This document shows positions 1 to 12,531 of a stretch of DNA of 64,000 nt, one piece after another (within the stretch, counting starts at the first letter, position 1; each line of letters begins with the position of its first letter). The notes beneath the pieces are model-generated. The model saw only the letters and a program-made list of their open reading frames with translations, was not told the origin of the DNA and made no database searches. A program made the position numbers and the translations under genes. Source of the stretch: Arthrobacter globiformis NBRC 12137 (GTDB taxonomy: Bacteria > Actinomycetota > Actinomycetes > Actinomycetales > Micrococcaceae). The stretch spans positions 41,270 through 105,269 of the forward strand of contig NZ_BAEG01000078.1 in the NCBI RefSeq assembly GCF_000238915.1. The letters are read 5' to 3'.

Positions 1-49
1 TGCCGATGTTGCGGACCTTACTAAGGTCTGTAAGCACGTCCTGTGCCAC
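1..49 (-). CDS. fusA: Elongation factor G, N-terminal fragment
   Basis: Only the first 16 codons lie in the window; the gene runs off the left edge. The reading is M-A-Q-D-V-L-T-D-L-S-K-V-R-N-I-G, the typical actinobacterial EF-G start just before the GTP-binding G1 loop. The start is GTG with AGGGAG about 5 nt upstream. EF-G is the GTPase that translocates the ribosome. It follows rpsG by 69 nt on the same strand, as in the str operon (rpsL-rpsG-fusA-tuf). Confidence 0.85.
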   Translation of the reverse strand, partial: MAQDVLTDLSKVRNIG

Positions 50-118
50 GGTGTCTCCCTTTCGGATGGACTACGCGTTCGCCGCCGGCTCGTCTGAGCC
101 GGCGGCGTACGGGAAGTT

Positions 119-589
119 TTACCAGCGGTAGTGGGCGAAGGCCTTGTTGGACTCGGCCATCTTGTGGGTGTCTTCGCGACGCTTCACAGCGGCACCGAGA
201 CCGTTCGAGGCATCCAGGATTTCGTTCTGGAGACGCTCGGTCATCGTCTTTTCGCGGCGGGCCTTGGAGTAGCCGACCAGCCAACGCAGGGCGAGGGCGG
301 TGGAGCGGCCCGGCTTGACCTCAACCGGAACCTGGTAGGTGGCGCCACCGACACGGCGGGAGCGGACCTCGAGGGAAGGCTTGACGTTGTCCATGGCCTT
401 CTTCAGGGCTGCGACGGGGTCGCCGCCGGACTTCGCGCGTGCACCTTCGAGGGCACCGTAAACGATGCGCTCTGCGGTGGACTTCTTGCCGTCAACCAGC
501 ACCTTGTTGATCAGCTGGGTGACCAGCGGGGAGCCGTAGACGGGATCTGATACGAGCGGCCGCTTGGGGGCCGGACCCTTGCGAGGCAT
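119..589 (-). CDS. rpsG: 30S ribosomal protein S7
   Basis: The product is 156 residues, the normal S7 length, starting [11 protein letters not shown] and ending in the conserved [15 protein letters not shown]7 binds the 3' major domain of 16S rRNA and nucleates assembly of the small-subunit head near the exit site. An upstream in-frame extension to position 667 is open but lies inside rpsL and lacks family similarity, so the ATG at 589 is chosen. It begins 1 nt after the rpsL stop, which suggests translational coupling within the str operon. Confidence 0.97.
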   Translation of the reverse strand: MPRKGPAPKRPLVSDPVYGSPLVTQLINKVLVDGKKSTAERIVYGALEGARAKSGGDPVAALKKAMDNVKPSLEVRSRRVGGATYQVPVEVKPGRSTALALRWLVGYSKARREKTMTERLQNEILDASNGLGAAVKRREDTHKMAESNKAFAHYRW

Positions 590-590
590 A

Positions 591-965
591 TTACTTCTTC
601 TCCATCTTTGCGCCGTAGCGGCTGCGTGCCTGCTTACGGTTCTTGACACCCTGGGTATCGAGGGCACCGCGGACGATCTTGTAGCGGACGCCGGGGAGGT
701 CCTTCACACGACCACCACGGACGAGCACAATGGAGTGCTCCTGGAGGTTGTGGCCAACACCGGGGATGTAGGCGGTAACTTCGATGCCACCGTTGAGGCG
801 CACACGTGCAACCTTACGCAGAGCCGAGTTCGGCTTCTTCGGGGTGGTGGTGTAGACGCGGGTGCAAACACCGCGGCGCATCGGGCTGCCCTTAAGCGCG
901 GGGGCCTTGGTCTTTGAGACCTTCGGCGTGCGGCCCTTGCGGACCAGCTGGTTAATCGTAGGCAC
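591..965 (-). CDS. rpsL: 30S ribosomal protein S12
   Basis: The 124-residue product starts [11 protein letters not shown] from a GTG at 965, with CGGAGAA about 6 nt upstream. S12 sits at the decoding centre and helps monitor codon-anticodon pairing. The streptomycin-related lysines are wild type: K43 in [11 protein letters not shown] and K88 in GGRVKDLPG. It is first in the str operon (rpsL-rpsG-fusA). The open frame continues upstream to 1160 but has no S12 similarity. Confidence 0.97.
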   Translation of the reverse strand: MPTINQLVRKGRTPKVSKTKAPALKGSPMRRGVCTRVYTTTPKKPNSALRKVARVRLNGGIEVTAYIPGVGHNLQEHSIVLVRGGRVKDLPGVRYKIVRGALDTQGVKNRKQARSRYGAKMEKK

Positions 966-1312
966 TTTCGTGTTCTCCGTTTTATCCGGAGCGGCCTCTG
1001 ACAGCCGCTCTCCTGTTTCTTTGCCTCGCCGCCCGAGCTTTGAAGAAGTCTCCAGAGCAGCTGAGGCGAAGCCTTGATGTCGGATTCGCATAAGGAGGAC
1101 GCTGCAGCTCGCGGCCGCAATTGTCCCTAGGCATGCGAAAATGTGGCATACGTTGCACAAGAACCCTGCAAACCGGAAACGTCGCTCTCGGTTCTGCCTT
1201 TCAGCTGATACAGCCTTCTAGCTATCACCGGGCGCACTCATCCACTGCCACAATAACAATTGGTCTCAAGTCTAGCACGGACTGCCCTGAGTCCTTAATC
1301 GGCCCCTAGTCC

Positions 1313-1379
1313 CCCATCGATTGCTCCGGTAACGCCGTTTAGGATCCCCAAAAAGGACGTTACAGGAGCAATCGATGGG
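1313..1379. repeat. Long imperfect inverted repeat
   Basis: Two 22-base arms, 1313-1334 and 1358-1379, are inverted copies with one mismatch (arm core CCCATCGATTGCTCC). A 23-base spacer separates them. It lies just beyond the rpoC terminator hairpin. It could be a second terminator, a processing signal or a member of a dispersed palindrome family. Confidence 0.7.
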
Positions 1380-1387
1380 TTAAACGG

Positions 1388-1421
1388 GGATGGCCCCACA
1401 CCTTGCGGTGGGGGGCCATCC
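1388..1421 (-). terminator. Probable intrinsic terminator of rpoC
   Basis: GGATGGCCCC (1388-1397) pairs with GGGGCCATCC (1412-1421), starting 26 bases beyond the rpoC stop. On the minus strand it is followed by CGTTTAACCC, a short T-containing tract. Confidence 0.7.
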
Positions 1422-1446
1422 GTCGTCAGGCTGTGATTACCGGTGG

Positions 1447-5346
<3,900 letters not shown>

Positions 5347-5445
5347 ATGGTCCCTGTTCTCTCTTGTTCTCTAAATTCTGAAGTCTTGCTTGCGGGAGAG
5401 GGAGGAGGACGACGGCGGACGGCCCGCCCGCCGTCGTCGGACTCC

Positions 5446-8400
5446 TTAGACCTCTTCTACGGAGCTGGGCTCTGCACGAGACAGATCGATGCCCAGTTCT
5501 TCCGCAGCCGTGAAGACTGCGTCATCAGAGTCACGCATTTCAATTGTGGTTCCGTCCGTGGAAAGCACTTCCACGTTCAGGCACAGCGACTGCATTTCCT
5601 TGATCAACACCTTGAAGGATTCGGGAACACCCGGCTCAGGGATGTTCTCGCCCTTGACGATCGCCTCGTAGACCTTCACACGGCCGTGGATGTCATCGGA
5701 CTTGATCGTGAGCAGTTCCTGGAGCGTGTAGGCGGCGCCGTAAGCTTCGAGCGCCCACACTTCCATTTCACCGAATCGCTGGCCACCGAACTGTGCCTTA
5801 CCACCCAGCGGCTGCTGCGTGATCATGGAGTACGGGCCGGTGGAGCGGGCGTGGATCTTGTCGTCCACCAGGTGGTGGAGTTTCAGGATGTACATGTAGC
5901 CGACCGAGATCGGATCCGGGAACGGCTCGCCGGAGCGGCCGTCGAACAGGCGCGTCTTGCCCGAGGAGTTGATCAGGCGTTCGCCGTCACGGGTCGGGTT
6001 GGTGGAGTCCAGCAGCCCGGTGATTTCCTCTTCGCGGGCGCCGTCGAAGACCGGCGTTGCAACAGTGGTCTGGCCACTCTCGCGCGGCAGGTTCGGCAGC
6101 TGCTTGGCCCACTCCGGCTCGCCTTCGATCTTCCAGCCCGTCTTGGCAACCCAGCCGAGGTGCGTTTCCAGCACCTGGCCGACGTTCATACGGCCCGGAA
6201 CACCCAGCGGGTTCAGGACGATGTCAACGGGGGTACCGTCGGCAAGGAAGGGCATGTCCTCGATCGGGAGGATCTTGGAGATAACACCCTTGTTGCCGTG
6301 GCGGCCGGCGAGCTTGTCGCCGTCGGTGATCTTGCGCTTGGCAGCCACGTAGACGCGGACCAGCTGGTTGACGCCCGGGGGCAGTTCGTCGTCGTTGTCG
6401 CGGTCGAAGACGCGCACGCCGATGACGGTGCCGGACTCGCCGTGCGGAACCTTCAGGGAGGTGTCGCGGACTTCGCGGGACTTCTCACCGAAGATGGCGC
6501 GGAGCAGGCGCTCTTCCGGGGTCAGTTCGGTTTCACCCTTCGGGGTGACCTTTCCGACCAGGATGTCGCCGGCTTCAACCTCGGCACCGATGTGAATGAT
6601 GCCGCGCTCGTCCAGGCCAGCCAGGACTTCCTCGGACACGTTGGGGATGTCACGGGTGATTTCCTCAGCACCGAGCTTGGTGTCGCGGGCATCGATCTCG
6701 TGCTCCTCGATGTGGATGGAGGAAAGGACGTCCTCTGCCACGATGCGCTGGGACAGGATGATGGCATCCTCGAAGTTGTGGCCTTCCCATGACATGAATG
6801 CCACGAGCAGGTTCTTACCGAGGGCGAGCTCGCCCTGGTCCGTTGCCGGGCCGTCAGCGATGATGCCGCCAACTTCCAGGCGCTGGCCTTCGTTCACCAG
6901 GACACGGTTGTTGTAGCAGTTGCCCTGGTTGGAGCGGGCGAACTTGTTGATGCGGTAGTTGGTTTCCGTACCGTCGTCGTTGAGCATGATGACCAGCTCA
7001 GCGGAGACCTCGGTAACCACACCGGCCTTCTTCGCGATGGTGACGTCGCCTGCGTCGACGGCGGCAGCACGCTCCATGCCGGTACCCACGAACGGGGCCT
7101 CGGAACGGACCAGCGGCACAGCCTGGCGCTGCATGTTGGCACCCATGAGTGCACGGTTGGCGTCGTCGTGCTCAAGGAACGGGATCAGGGCGGTTGCCAC
7201 AGACACCATCTGGCGCGGGGAAACATCCATGAACTGAACGTCAGCAGCGGGAACGAGCACGGGCTCGCCTCCACCACCGCGGGCACGGACCAGGACGGTC
7301 TCTTCAGCGAAGCGCTTGTTCTCGTCGAGCGGAGCGTTGGCCTGTGCGATCAGGACCTCTGCCTCGTCGTCGGCCGTCAGGTACTGGACGTCGTCGGAGA
7401 CGACCCCATCCTTGACCAGGCGGTACGGCGTCTCGATGAAACCGAACGGGTTAATGCGGCCGTAGGATGCCAGCGAGCCGATCAGACCAATGTTCGGGCC
7501 TTCAGGGGTTTCGATGGGGCACATACGTCCGTAGTGGGACGGGTGGACGTCTCGGACTTCCATGCCGGCACGGTCACGGGACAGACCGCCGGGGCCAAGC
7601 GCAGAGAGGCGGCGCTTGTGGGTAAGGCCCGAGAGCGGGTTGTTCTGGTCCATGAACTGGGACAGCTGGGAGGTTCCGAAGAACTCCTTGATGGCTGCCA
7701 CAACGGGACGGATGTTGATCAGGGTCTGCGGCGTGATGGCCTCGACGTCCTGCGTGGTCATGCGTTCGCGGACGACGCGCTCCATGCGGGACAGGCCGGT
7801 GCGGACCTGGTTCTCGATGAGCTCGCCTACGGCGCGGATGCGGCGGTTGCCGAAGTGGTCGATGTCATCGATCTCGACGCGCAGCTCGTGGTCTTCACCG
7901 TCGCGCTTGCCCATGAGGGTCTTCTCGCCGGCGTGCAGCGCGACGAGGAACTTGATCATGGCCACGATGTCTTCAACGTGCAGGACCGAGGCTTCCTTGT
8001 CGCCAAGGGAACGGTCGATGCCAAGCTTGCGGTTGATCTTGTAGCGGCCAACCTTGGCCAGATCGTAGCGCTTGGAGTTGAAGTACAGGTTGTCCAGCAG
8101 GGACTGGGCAGCCTCGACTGTGGGCGGCTCGCCCGGACGCAGCTTGCGGTAGATGTCCAGCAGGGCGTCTTCGCGGGTTTCGGTGGCGTCCTTCTCCAGC
8201 GTTGCACGCATGGAGTCGTACTGGCCGAACTCCTCGAGGATCTGGCCTTCGGTCCAGCCGAGGGCCTTCAACAGCACCGTGACCGACTGCTTGCGCTTGC
8301 GGTCGAGGCGCACGCCGACCTGGTCGCGCTTGTCGATCTCGAGCTCGAACCAGGCGCCGCGGGACGGAATGATCTTTGCGGTAAAGATGTCCTTGTCGCT

Positions 8401-8952
8401 GGTCTTGTCGGCGGCGCGCTCAAAGTAGGCGCCCGGGGAACGGACCAGCTGGGAAACGACGACACGCTCGGTGCCGTTGACGACGAAGGTGCCCTTCTCG
8501 GTCATCAGCGGGAAGTCACCCATGAACACGGTCTGCTGCTTGATTTCGCCCGTGTTGTTGTTCATGAATTCGGCCTTGACGTACAGCGGTGCCGAGTACG
8601 TAGCGTCCCGGTCCTTGCATTCAGCCATGGTGTACTTCGGATCAGCGAACTCCGGATCGGAGAAGCTCAGGGACATGGTGCCCTGGAAGTCCTCAATCGG
8701 GGAGATCTCTTCGAAGATGTCGGAAAGACCGGAGGTGGTGGCGACGCTCAGGTCGCCTTCTTCGACGGCCTTCGCAACGCGGGCCTGCCAGCGTTCATTT
8801 CCGACCAGCCAGTCGAAGCTGTCCGTCTGCAGGGCAAGCAGATTCGGAACGTCAAGAGGTTCGTGAATCTTTGCGAATGAGAGCCGGCGAGTCGCACCAT
8901 CGGTGCTTGCCGTATTAGCGGTTTCGTTATTAGAGGTGCTCGAGGCGACCAA
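5446..8952 (-). CDS. rpoB: DNA-directed RNA polymerase subunit beta
   Basis: The product is 1168 residues from a TTG at 8952 ([13 protein letters not shown]). That start has GGAAGGA six nt upstream; a GTG at 8967 is also in frame but would consume the ribosome binding site. Beta forms the other half of the catalytic cleft and binds rifampicin. The rifampicin region ([15 protein letters not shown] and [13 protein letters not shown]) has D435, H445 and S450, the same numbering as in Mycobacterium tuberculosis, all wild type, so the strain should be rifampicin-sensitive at this site. The C-terminal [19 protein letters not shown] motif is intact. Confidence 0.97.
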   Translation of the reverse strand: MVASSTSNNETANTASTDGATRRLSFAKIHEPLDVPNLLALQTDSFDWLVGNERWQARVAKAVEEGDLSVATTSGLSDIFEEISPIEDFQGTMSLSFSDPEFADPKYTMAECKDRDATYSAPLYVKAEFMNNNTGEIKQQTVFMGDFPLMTEKGTFVVNGTERVVVSQLVRSPGAYFERAADKTSDKDIFTAKIIPSRGAWFELEIDKRDQVGVRLDRKRKQSVTVLLKALGWTEGQILEEFGQYDSMRATLEKDATETREDALLDIYRKLRPGEPPTVEAAQSLLDNLYFNSKRYDLAKVGRYKINRKLGIDRSLGDKEASVLHVEDIVAMIKFLVALHAGEKTLMGKRDGEDHELRVEIDDIDHFGNRRIRAVGELIENQVRTGLSRMERVVRERMTTQDVEAITPQTLINIRPVVAAIKEFFGTSQLSQFMDQNNPLSGLTHKRRLSALGPGGLSRDRAGMEVRDVHPSHYGRMCPIETPEGPNIGLIGSLASYGRINPFGFIETPYRLVKDGVVSDDVQYLTADDEAEVLIAQANAPLDENKRFAEETVLVRARGGGGEPVLVPAADVQFMDVSPRQMVSVATALIPFLEHDDANRALMGANMQRQAVPLVRSEAPFVGTGMERAAAVDAGDVTIAKKAGVVTEVSAELVIMLNDDGTETNYRINKFARSNQGNCYNNRVLVNEGQRLEVGGIIADGPATDQGELALGKNLLVAFMSWEGHNFEDAIILSQRIVAEDVLSSIHIEEHEIDARDTKLGAEEITRDIPNVSEEVLAGLDERGIIHIGAEVEAGDILVGKVTPKGETELTPEERLLRAIFGEKSREVRDTSLKVPHGESGTVIGVRVFDRDNDDELPPGVNQLVRVYVAAKRKITDGDKLAGRHGNKGVISKILPIEDMPFLADGTPVDIVLNPLGVPGRMNVGQVLETHLGWVAKTGWKIEGEPEWAKQLPNLPRESGQTTVATPVFDGAREEEITGLLDSTNPTRDGERLINSSGKTRLFDGRSGEPFPDPISVGYMYILKLHHLVDDKIHARSTGPYSMITQQPLGGKAQFGGQRFGEMEVWALEAYGAAYTLQELLTIKSDDIHGRVKVYEAIVKGENIPEPGVPESFKVLIKEMQSLCLNVEVLSTDGTTIEMRDSDDAVFTAAEELGIDLSRAEPSSVEEV

Positions 8953-9344
8953 GAGGGATCCTTCCACAGACCTTCAGGCGTTTTCAGATCTCCCCCGCTT
9001 TTCACCCTGCGGAGTGACTCCGCAGTGCTACCATCCGGTTCCGCTATATGACCCGGAACCTGGTTCTGCCCATGCTGGTGACGTTGTTCACGGCACATTG
9101 ATGGAACAGCTAACAGGCTAAGCCCACCGCTATATGAAGGCTGAAGGTAAACAGGGAAGACGCAAATATCTACGATACGGCAAAACCCCACGCGTGTCTA
9201 CCCCACTTGCCAGCAGAATGCAAGCACCGTTGCCACGGGCACCTAACCGGAATGGACCCCGCCTTCCCAGCGTTGAATGGATAGGTGACCGGGCTCACGA
9301 TACCCTTAGGCCAACCAACGACCAAAGATCGGAAGAGAACATCC
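8953..9344. other. Divergent rpoB / thiolase intergenic region
   Basis: This 392-base region separates two divergent genes and must carry the rpoBC promoter (minus) and the thiolase promoter (plus). It contains a perfect palindrome at 9007-9025 that would fold as a hairpin in the rpoB leader. I cannot place -35/-10 boxes with confidence and see no gene. Confidence 0.6.
9007..9025 (-). promoter_or_regulatory. Palindrome in the rpoB upstream region
   Basis: The sequence CTGCGGAGTGACTCCGCAG has perfect 9-base arms around a central G. It lies 55 nt upstream of the rpoB start. It may be an RNA hairpin in the 5' leader or an operator; which one cannot be decided from sequence. Confidence 0.4.
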
Positions 9345-10544
9345 ATGAGCAATTCCGTGGACAACAGCGACGTTGTCATCCTGTCCGGCGCACGTACCCC
9401 GCAGGGCCGGCTGAACGGGCAACTGGCGAGCTTCACCGCCGTCGAGCTCGGGGCGCACGCGATCAAGGCTGCCATTGCTGCGAGCGGAGTGGACTCCGGC
9501 CAGGTGGACGCCGTCATCATGGGCCAGGTCCTTCAGGCCGGGGCCGGGCAGAACCCGGCCCGCCAGAGCGCCATCGGCGCCGGCATCGGCTGGAACGTCC
9601 CCACCGTGACCATTAATAAGGTCTGCCTTTCCGGGCTTACCGCGGTGATCGACGCGGCGCGGATGATCCGCGCCGGCGACGCCACCGTCGTCGTCGCCGG
9701 CGGCCAGGAGTCGATGACACGGGCACCCCACGTCCTCCCCGGCTCCCGCCAGGGGTGGAACTACGGGACCGTCCAGGCGCTGGACGTTGCCGCACACGAC
9801 GGCCTGACCGACGCGTTCGATGGCCAGTCGATGGGACTGTCCACCGAATCCAAGAACCTGACGCTGGGCATTGACCGGACCGCGCAGGACACTGTGGCCG
9901 CCAATTCACACCAGCGCGCCGCCATTGCCTCGAAGAACGGCGTTTTCGACGACGAGATCTCTCCGATCAGCGTCAAGCAGCGCAAGGGGGATCCAGTGGT
10001 GGTTTCCACCGACGAGGGCGTCCGGCCGGAAACCACCGTCGAGTCCCTGGCCGGACTGCGGGCAGCCTTCGTCACCGACGGCACCATCACGGCCGGCAAC
10101 TCCTCTCCCCTGTCCGACGGCGCCTCCGCCCTGGTCCTGACCTCGCGCAAGTTCGCGGAGGAAAACGGGCTGGAGTACCTGGCTGTGGTGGGCAAGCCCG
10201 GGCAGGTGGCCGGGCCGGACAACTCCCTCCACTCCCAGCCTTCCAACGCTATCCGGAACGCGCTGGACCGGGCCGGCTGGAGTGCCGCGGACCTGGACTT
10301 CATCGAGATCAACGAGGCGTTCGGTTCGGTGGCCGTGCAGTCCCTCAAGGACCTGGACTACCCGCTGGAGCAGTGCAACATTCACGGCGGTGCCATCGCA
10401 CTGGGCCACCCGATCGGTGCCTCCGGTGCACGGCTGGCACTCCATGCGGCGCATGAACTGAAGCGACGCGGCCAGGGCAAGGCGGCGGTTTCGCTCTGCG
10501 GAGGCGGCGGCCAGGGTGAGGCCCTCCTGCTGTTCCGCGACTGA
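9345..10544 (+). CDS. Acetyl-CoA acetyltransferase (thiolase)
   Basis: This 399-residue protein is a thiolase II-type enzyme that condenses two acetyl-CoA to acetoacetyl-CoA or runs the reverse thiolysis. The acyl-accepting Cys94 lies in INKVCLSGLTA. The C-terminal catalytic motifs are GGAIALGHPIGASGAR (His) and SLCGGGGQGEA (Cys). Length is normal for the family. The ATG at 9345 follows GGAAGAG by about 7 nt; an upstream in-frame extension to 9285 has no similarity to thiolases. The next gene overlaps by 1 nt (TGATG), so the two are likely co-translated. Its position between rplJL and rpoBC is unusual. Confidence 0.93.
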   Translation: MSNSVDNSDVVILSGARTPQGRLNGQLASFTAVELGAHAIKAAIAASGVDSGQVDAVIMGQVLQAGAGQNPARQSAIGAGIGWNVPTVTINKVCLSGLTAVIDAARMIRAGDATVVVAGGQESMTRAPHVLPGSRQGWNYGTVQALDVAAHDGLTDAFDGQSMGLSTESKNLTLGIDRTAQDTVAANSHQRAAIASKNGVFDDEISPISVKQRKGDPVVVSTDEGVRPETTVESLAGLRAAFVTDGTITAGNSSPLSDGASALVLTSRKFAEENGLEYLAVVGKPGQVAGPDNSLHSQPSNAIRNALDRAGWSAADLDFIEINEAFGSVAVQSLKDLDYPLEQCNIHGGAIALGHPIGASGARLALHAAHELKRRGQGKAAVSLCGGGGQGEALLLFRD

Positions 10545-11077
10545 TGAACGGCGTTCCGCCGTCGGGACCTAACGTTCCGCCGTCGGGAGCTAACGGGACC
10601 GACGGCGGCAGGAACGGCAGGGAGCGGTTCCTTGCCGACGCCGCGGCGCGCGGCCTGGACGTCCAGCTCGTCGAACGGCTGGCGGCCCGCAGCCTCGAGG
10701 AGGCGGCCGCGATCCTAGGGATCAGCCCGGCGGACATCGTGAAATCCCTCGTGGTGAAGCACAAGGACGGCAGCTTCCTCTTCGCCCTCATCCCGGGCGA
10801 CCGCCAGATCTCCTGGCCCAAGCTGCGCAGCCTGGTGGGCGTCAACAAGCTCTCGCTCCCTGCCGCGGACGTGGCACTGGAGGCCACCGGCTATGAGCGC
10901 GGCACCATCACGCCGCTCGGCAGCACCACGGCATGGCCTGTCTACGCGGACCGGACCATCGCCGGCAAGCGGATATCCATGGGCGCGGGCCAGCACGGCT
11001 ACAGCGCATTCGTGGACGCCGATGCCCTGGTCTCGGCCCTCGGCGCGGTGCTCGCGGACATCAGTGAACCCAACTAG
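10544..11077 (+). CDS. YbaK/EbsC-type aminoacyl-tRNA deacylase
   Basis: This 177-residue protein has the YbaK/ProX fold signature: an N-terminal helix pair (RFLADAAARGLDVQLVERL), then AAAILGISPADIVKSLVVK with the conserved Lys, a GDRQISWPKLRSLVG segment, and the C-terminal GAGQHGYSAFVDADALV. Family members hydrolyse mischarged tRNA such as Cys-tRNA(Pro) or Ala-tRNA(Pro). The first 25 residues (a duplicated PPSG stretch) are poorly conserved in appearance. It overlaps the thiolase stop by 1 nt. Its last codons and stop (CCC AAC TAG) lie inside a dispersed palindromic repeat. Confidence 0.82.
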   Translation: MNGVPPSGPNVPPSGANGTDGGRNGRERFLADAAARGLDVQLVERLAARSLEEAAAILGISPADIVKSLVVKHKDGSFLFALIPGDRQISWPKLRSLVGVNKLSLPAADVALEATGYERGTITPLGSTTAWPVYADRTIAGKRISMGAGQHGYSAFVDADALVSALGAVLADISEPN

Positions 11078-11137
11078 GTAGCACATGAGGGCGTTCTCAG
11101 CCCTGGGAACGCCCTCAACTGCTACCTAGATTGGGTT
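11069..11137. repeat. Dispersed palindromic repeat, family A, copy 1
   Basis: A nested palindrome: outer arms CCCAACTAGGTAGCA and TGCTACCTAGATTGGG, inner arms GAGGGCGTTC and GAACGCCCTC. It overlaps the end of the ybaK-type gene and could act as its terminator. A related copy lies at 51270-51335. Confidence 0.8.
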
Positions 11138-11142
11138 AAACG

Positions 11143-11180
11143 CAGGAATCCCCGCCCACCGGAGTGGACGGGGATTCCTG
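11143..11180 (-). terminator. Intrinsic terminator of rplJL
   Basis: CAGGAATCCCCG and CGGGGATTCCTG form a perfect 12-bp stem with a 14-base loop, starting 11 nt beyond the rplL stop. The minus-strand sequence after it is CGTTTAACCC. Confidence 0.85.
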
Positions 11181-11191
11181 TACAAGCAGTG

Positions 11192-11569
11192 TTACTTGAG
11201 GGTAACGGTGGCGCCAGCTTCTTCGAGCTGAGCCTTTGCCTTCTCGGCAGCTTCCTTGGTGGCGCCTTCGAGAACAGCCTTGGGAGCGCTGTCAACCAGG
11301 TCCTTGGCTTCCTTGAGGCCGAGGGAGGTGATGGCGCGAACTTCCTTGATCACTGCGATCTTCTTGTCGCCAGCAGCTTCGAGGATCACGTCGAAGTCGG
11401 TCTTCTCTTCGGCTTCCTCAGCGGCAGCGCCACCGGCGGGGCCGGCAACCGCAACAGCAGCAGCGGTAACTTCGAAGGTCTCTTCGAAGAGCTTGACGAA
11501 CTCGGAGAGCTCGATGATGGTCAGTTCCTTGAAAGCTTCAATGAGCTCTTCGTTGCTGAGCTTCGCCAT
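11192..11569 (-). CDS. rplL: 50S ribosomal protein L7/L12
   Basis: This 125-residue protein forms the flexible stalk that recruits translation GTPases. It has the N-terminal dimerization segment ([24 protein letters not shown] is split by eye at residues 1-24), an Ala/Gly-rich hinge near 36-52, and the C-terminal factor-binding domain with [17 protein letters not shown] and [14 protein letters not shown]. It lies 77 nt after rplJ in the same operon and ahead of a strong terminator. Confidence 0.97.
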   Translation of the reverse strand: MAKLSNEELIEAFKELTIIELSEFVKLFEETFEVTAAAVAVAGPAGGAAAEEAEEKTDFDVILEAAGDKKIAVIKEVRAITSLGLKEAKDLVDSAPKAVLEGATKEAAEKAKAQLEEAGATVTLK

Positions 11570-11646
11570 GGTGTGGCGTCCTTCCTATAGGTGGTGCTTG
11601 GCGGCCTGGGCCGTTGCCTTCACACCGAGTCTGGTTTGAAAGAGAA

Positions 11647-12237
11647 TTAGTTCTCTTCGGTGGCTGCGGCTTCGGCCGGAGCTTCGGTCACTGCTGCTTC
11701 TGCGGCCGGGGCTTCTTCAGCGGCGGGGGCTTCGGCTTCAGCCGGAGCACCGTTCTCTTCTTCAAGCTTGAGGCGCAGTGCGTCGATGATGCGTGCAGCA
11801 GCGGCAGCAGGGGCCTTGAGGATGCCTGCAACCTTGGCGAGCTGCAGCTCGCGGGACTCGAGTGCTGCCAGGGCAGCAACTTCGCTGGCGTTCAGTGCCT
11901 TGCCCTCGAAGTAACCGGTCTTGATGACCAGCTGCTTGTTGGCCTTGGCAAAATCCGTCAGGCTCTTGGCAGCTGCAACTGCGTCACCCTTGATGAACGC
12001 GATTGCAGTGGGGCCGGCGAGCTGGCCGTCGAATGCTTCGACACCAGCTTCCTTGGCTGCAATAGCGGTCAGGGTGTTCTTGACGACCGCGAACTTGGTG
12101 TCCTGGCCGAGAGAAACACGCAGCTGCTTGAGCTGTGCAACGGTGAGCCCACGGTATTCGGTCAGGACAGCGGCGTTCGATTCCTTGAAATCGTTAGTGA
12201 TCTCAGCTACTGCTGAAACCTTGGTAGGCGTTGCCAT
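11647..12237 (-). CDS. rplJ: 50S ribosomal protein L10
   Basis: This 196-residue L10 anchors the L7/L12 stalk on 23S rRNA. The RNA-binding N-terminal part runs to about residue 130 (NAAVLTEYRGLTVAQLKQLR, FAVVKNTLTAIAA, LAGPTAIAFIKGD). The C-terminal helix that binds L12 dimers is near 135-155. The last 40 residues are an Ala/Glu/Pro tail, longer than in E. coli L10 (165 residues), which is common in actinobacteria. A structured leader with a terminator-like hairpin precedes it, suggesting autoregulation by L10-L12. Confidence 0.96.
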   Translation of the reverse strand: MATPTKVSAVAEITNDFKESNAAVLTEYRGLTVAQLKQLRVSLGQDTKFAVVKNTLTAIAAKEAGVEAFDGQLAGPTAIAFIKGDAVAAAKSLTDFAKANKQLVIKTGYFEGKALNASEVAALAALESRELQLAKVAGILKAPAAAAARIIDALRLKLEEENGAPAEAEAPAAEEAPAAEAAVTEAPAEAAATEEN

Positions 12238-12531
12238 AACCCTCCTTCCGGGGATAGTGCCGGTATTCCGGGTCCCCGCTCAGGTGAGCTAAAACTAAAA
12301 ACGCCCCGCGCAGATGCACGGGGCTTGGCTCAACGCTGTTCATGACAGCGGAGCTTTGCTTCGTTCACCTGCGCCGGCCGCCCTATGTTCAGGGTCCTTC
12401 GTCCGGAAACCCACTGGCCCTTCCGCACACAACTGCAGAGTTGAGCTGAGCTCGAAAGAGTGGGATTCCAACAACCGACGGTCTTTGGTAGTTCAAGCTT
12501 ACGGGAGGGTTCTGCGGATAACCAAATCGGC
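12238..12531 (-). promoter_or_regulatory. Candidate L10 leader (autoregulatory 5' region of rplJ)
   Basis: The 294-base region upstream of rplJ holds several inverted repeats on the minus strand, including CGCTGT/ACAGCG around 12337-12353, followed by a GC-rich hairpin and T-rich tract (12291-12324). Ribosomal L10 leaders are known upstream of rplJ in many bacteria, where L10-L12 binds its own mRNA. Assignment here rests on position and structure, not on a covariance-model match. Confidence 0.5.
12291..12324 (-). terminator. Attenuator-like hairpin upstream of rplJ
   Basis: On the minus strand GCCCCG and CGGGGC (12303-12308 with 12319-12324) form a stem followed by GTTTTTAGTTTTAG. It sits about 54 nt before the rplJ start, so it probably works as a conditional terminator within the leader. 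Confidence 0.6.

Larger units (their letters stand above)
966..1446. other. Intergenic region between rpoC end and rpsL start
   Basis: These 481 bases separate rpoC (ending at 1447) from rpsL, both on the minus strand. They should hold the str-operon promoter and 5' leader; a possible -10 on the minus strand is TATGCC near 1140-1150, but it is weak. The left part of rpoC's 3' side holds a terminator (1388-1421), and next to it is a 22-bp-arm inverted repeat (1313-1379). No supported gene is seen. Confidence 0.6.
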
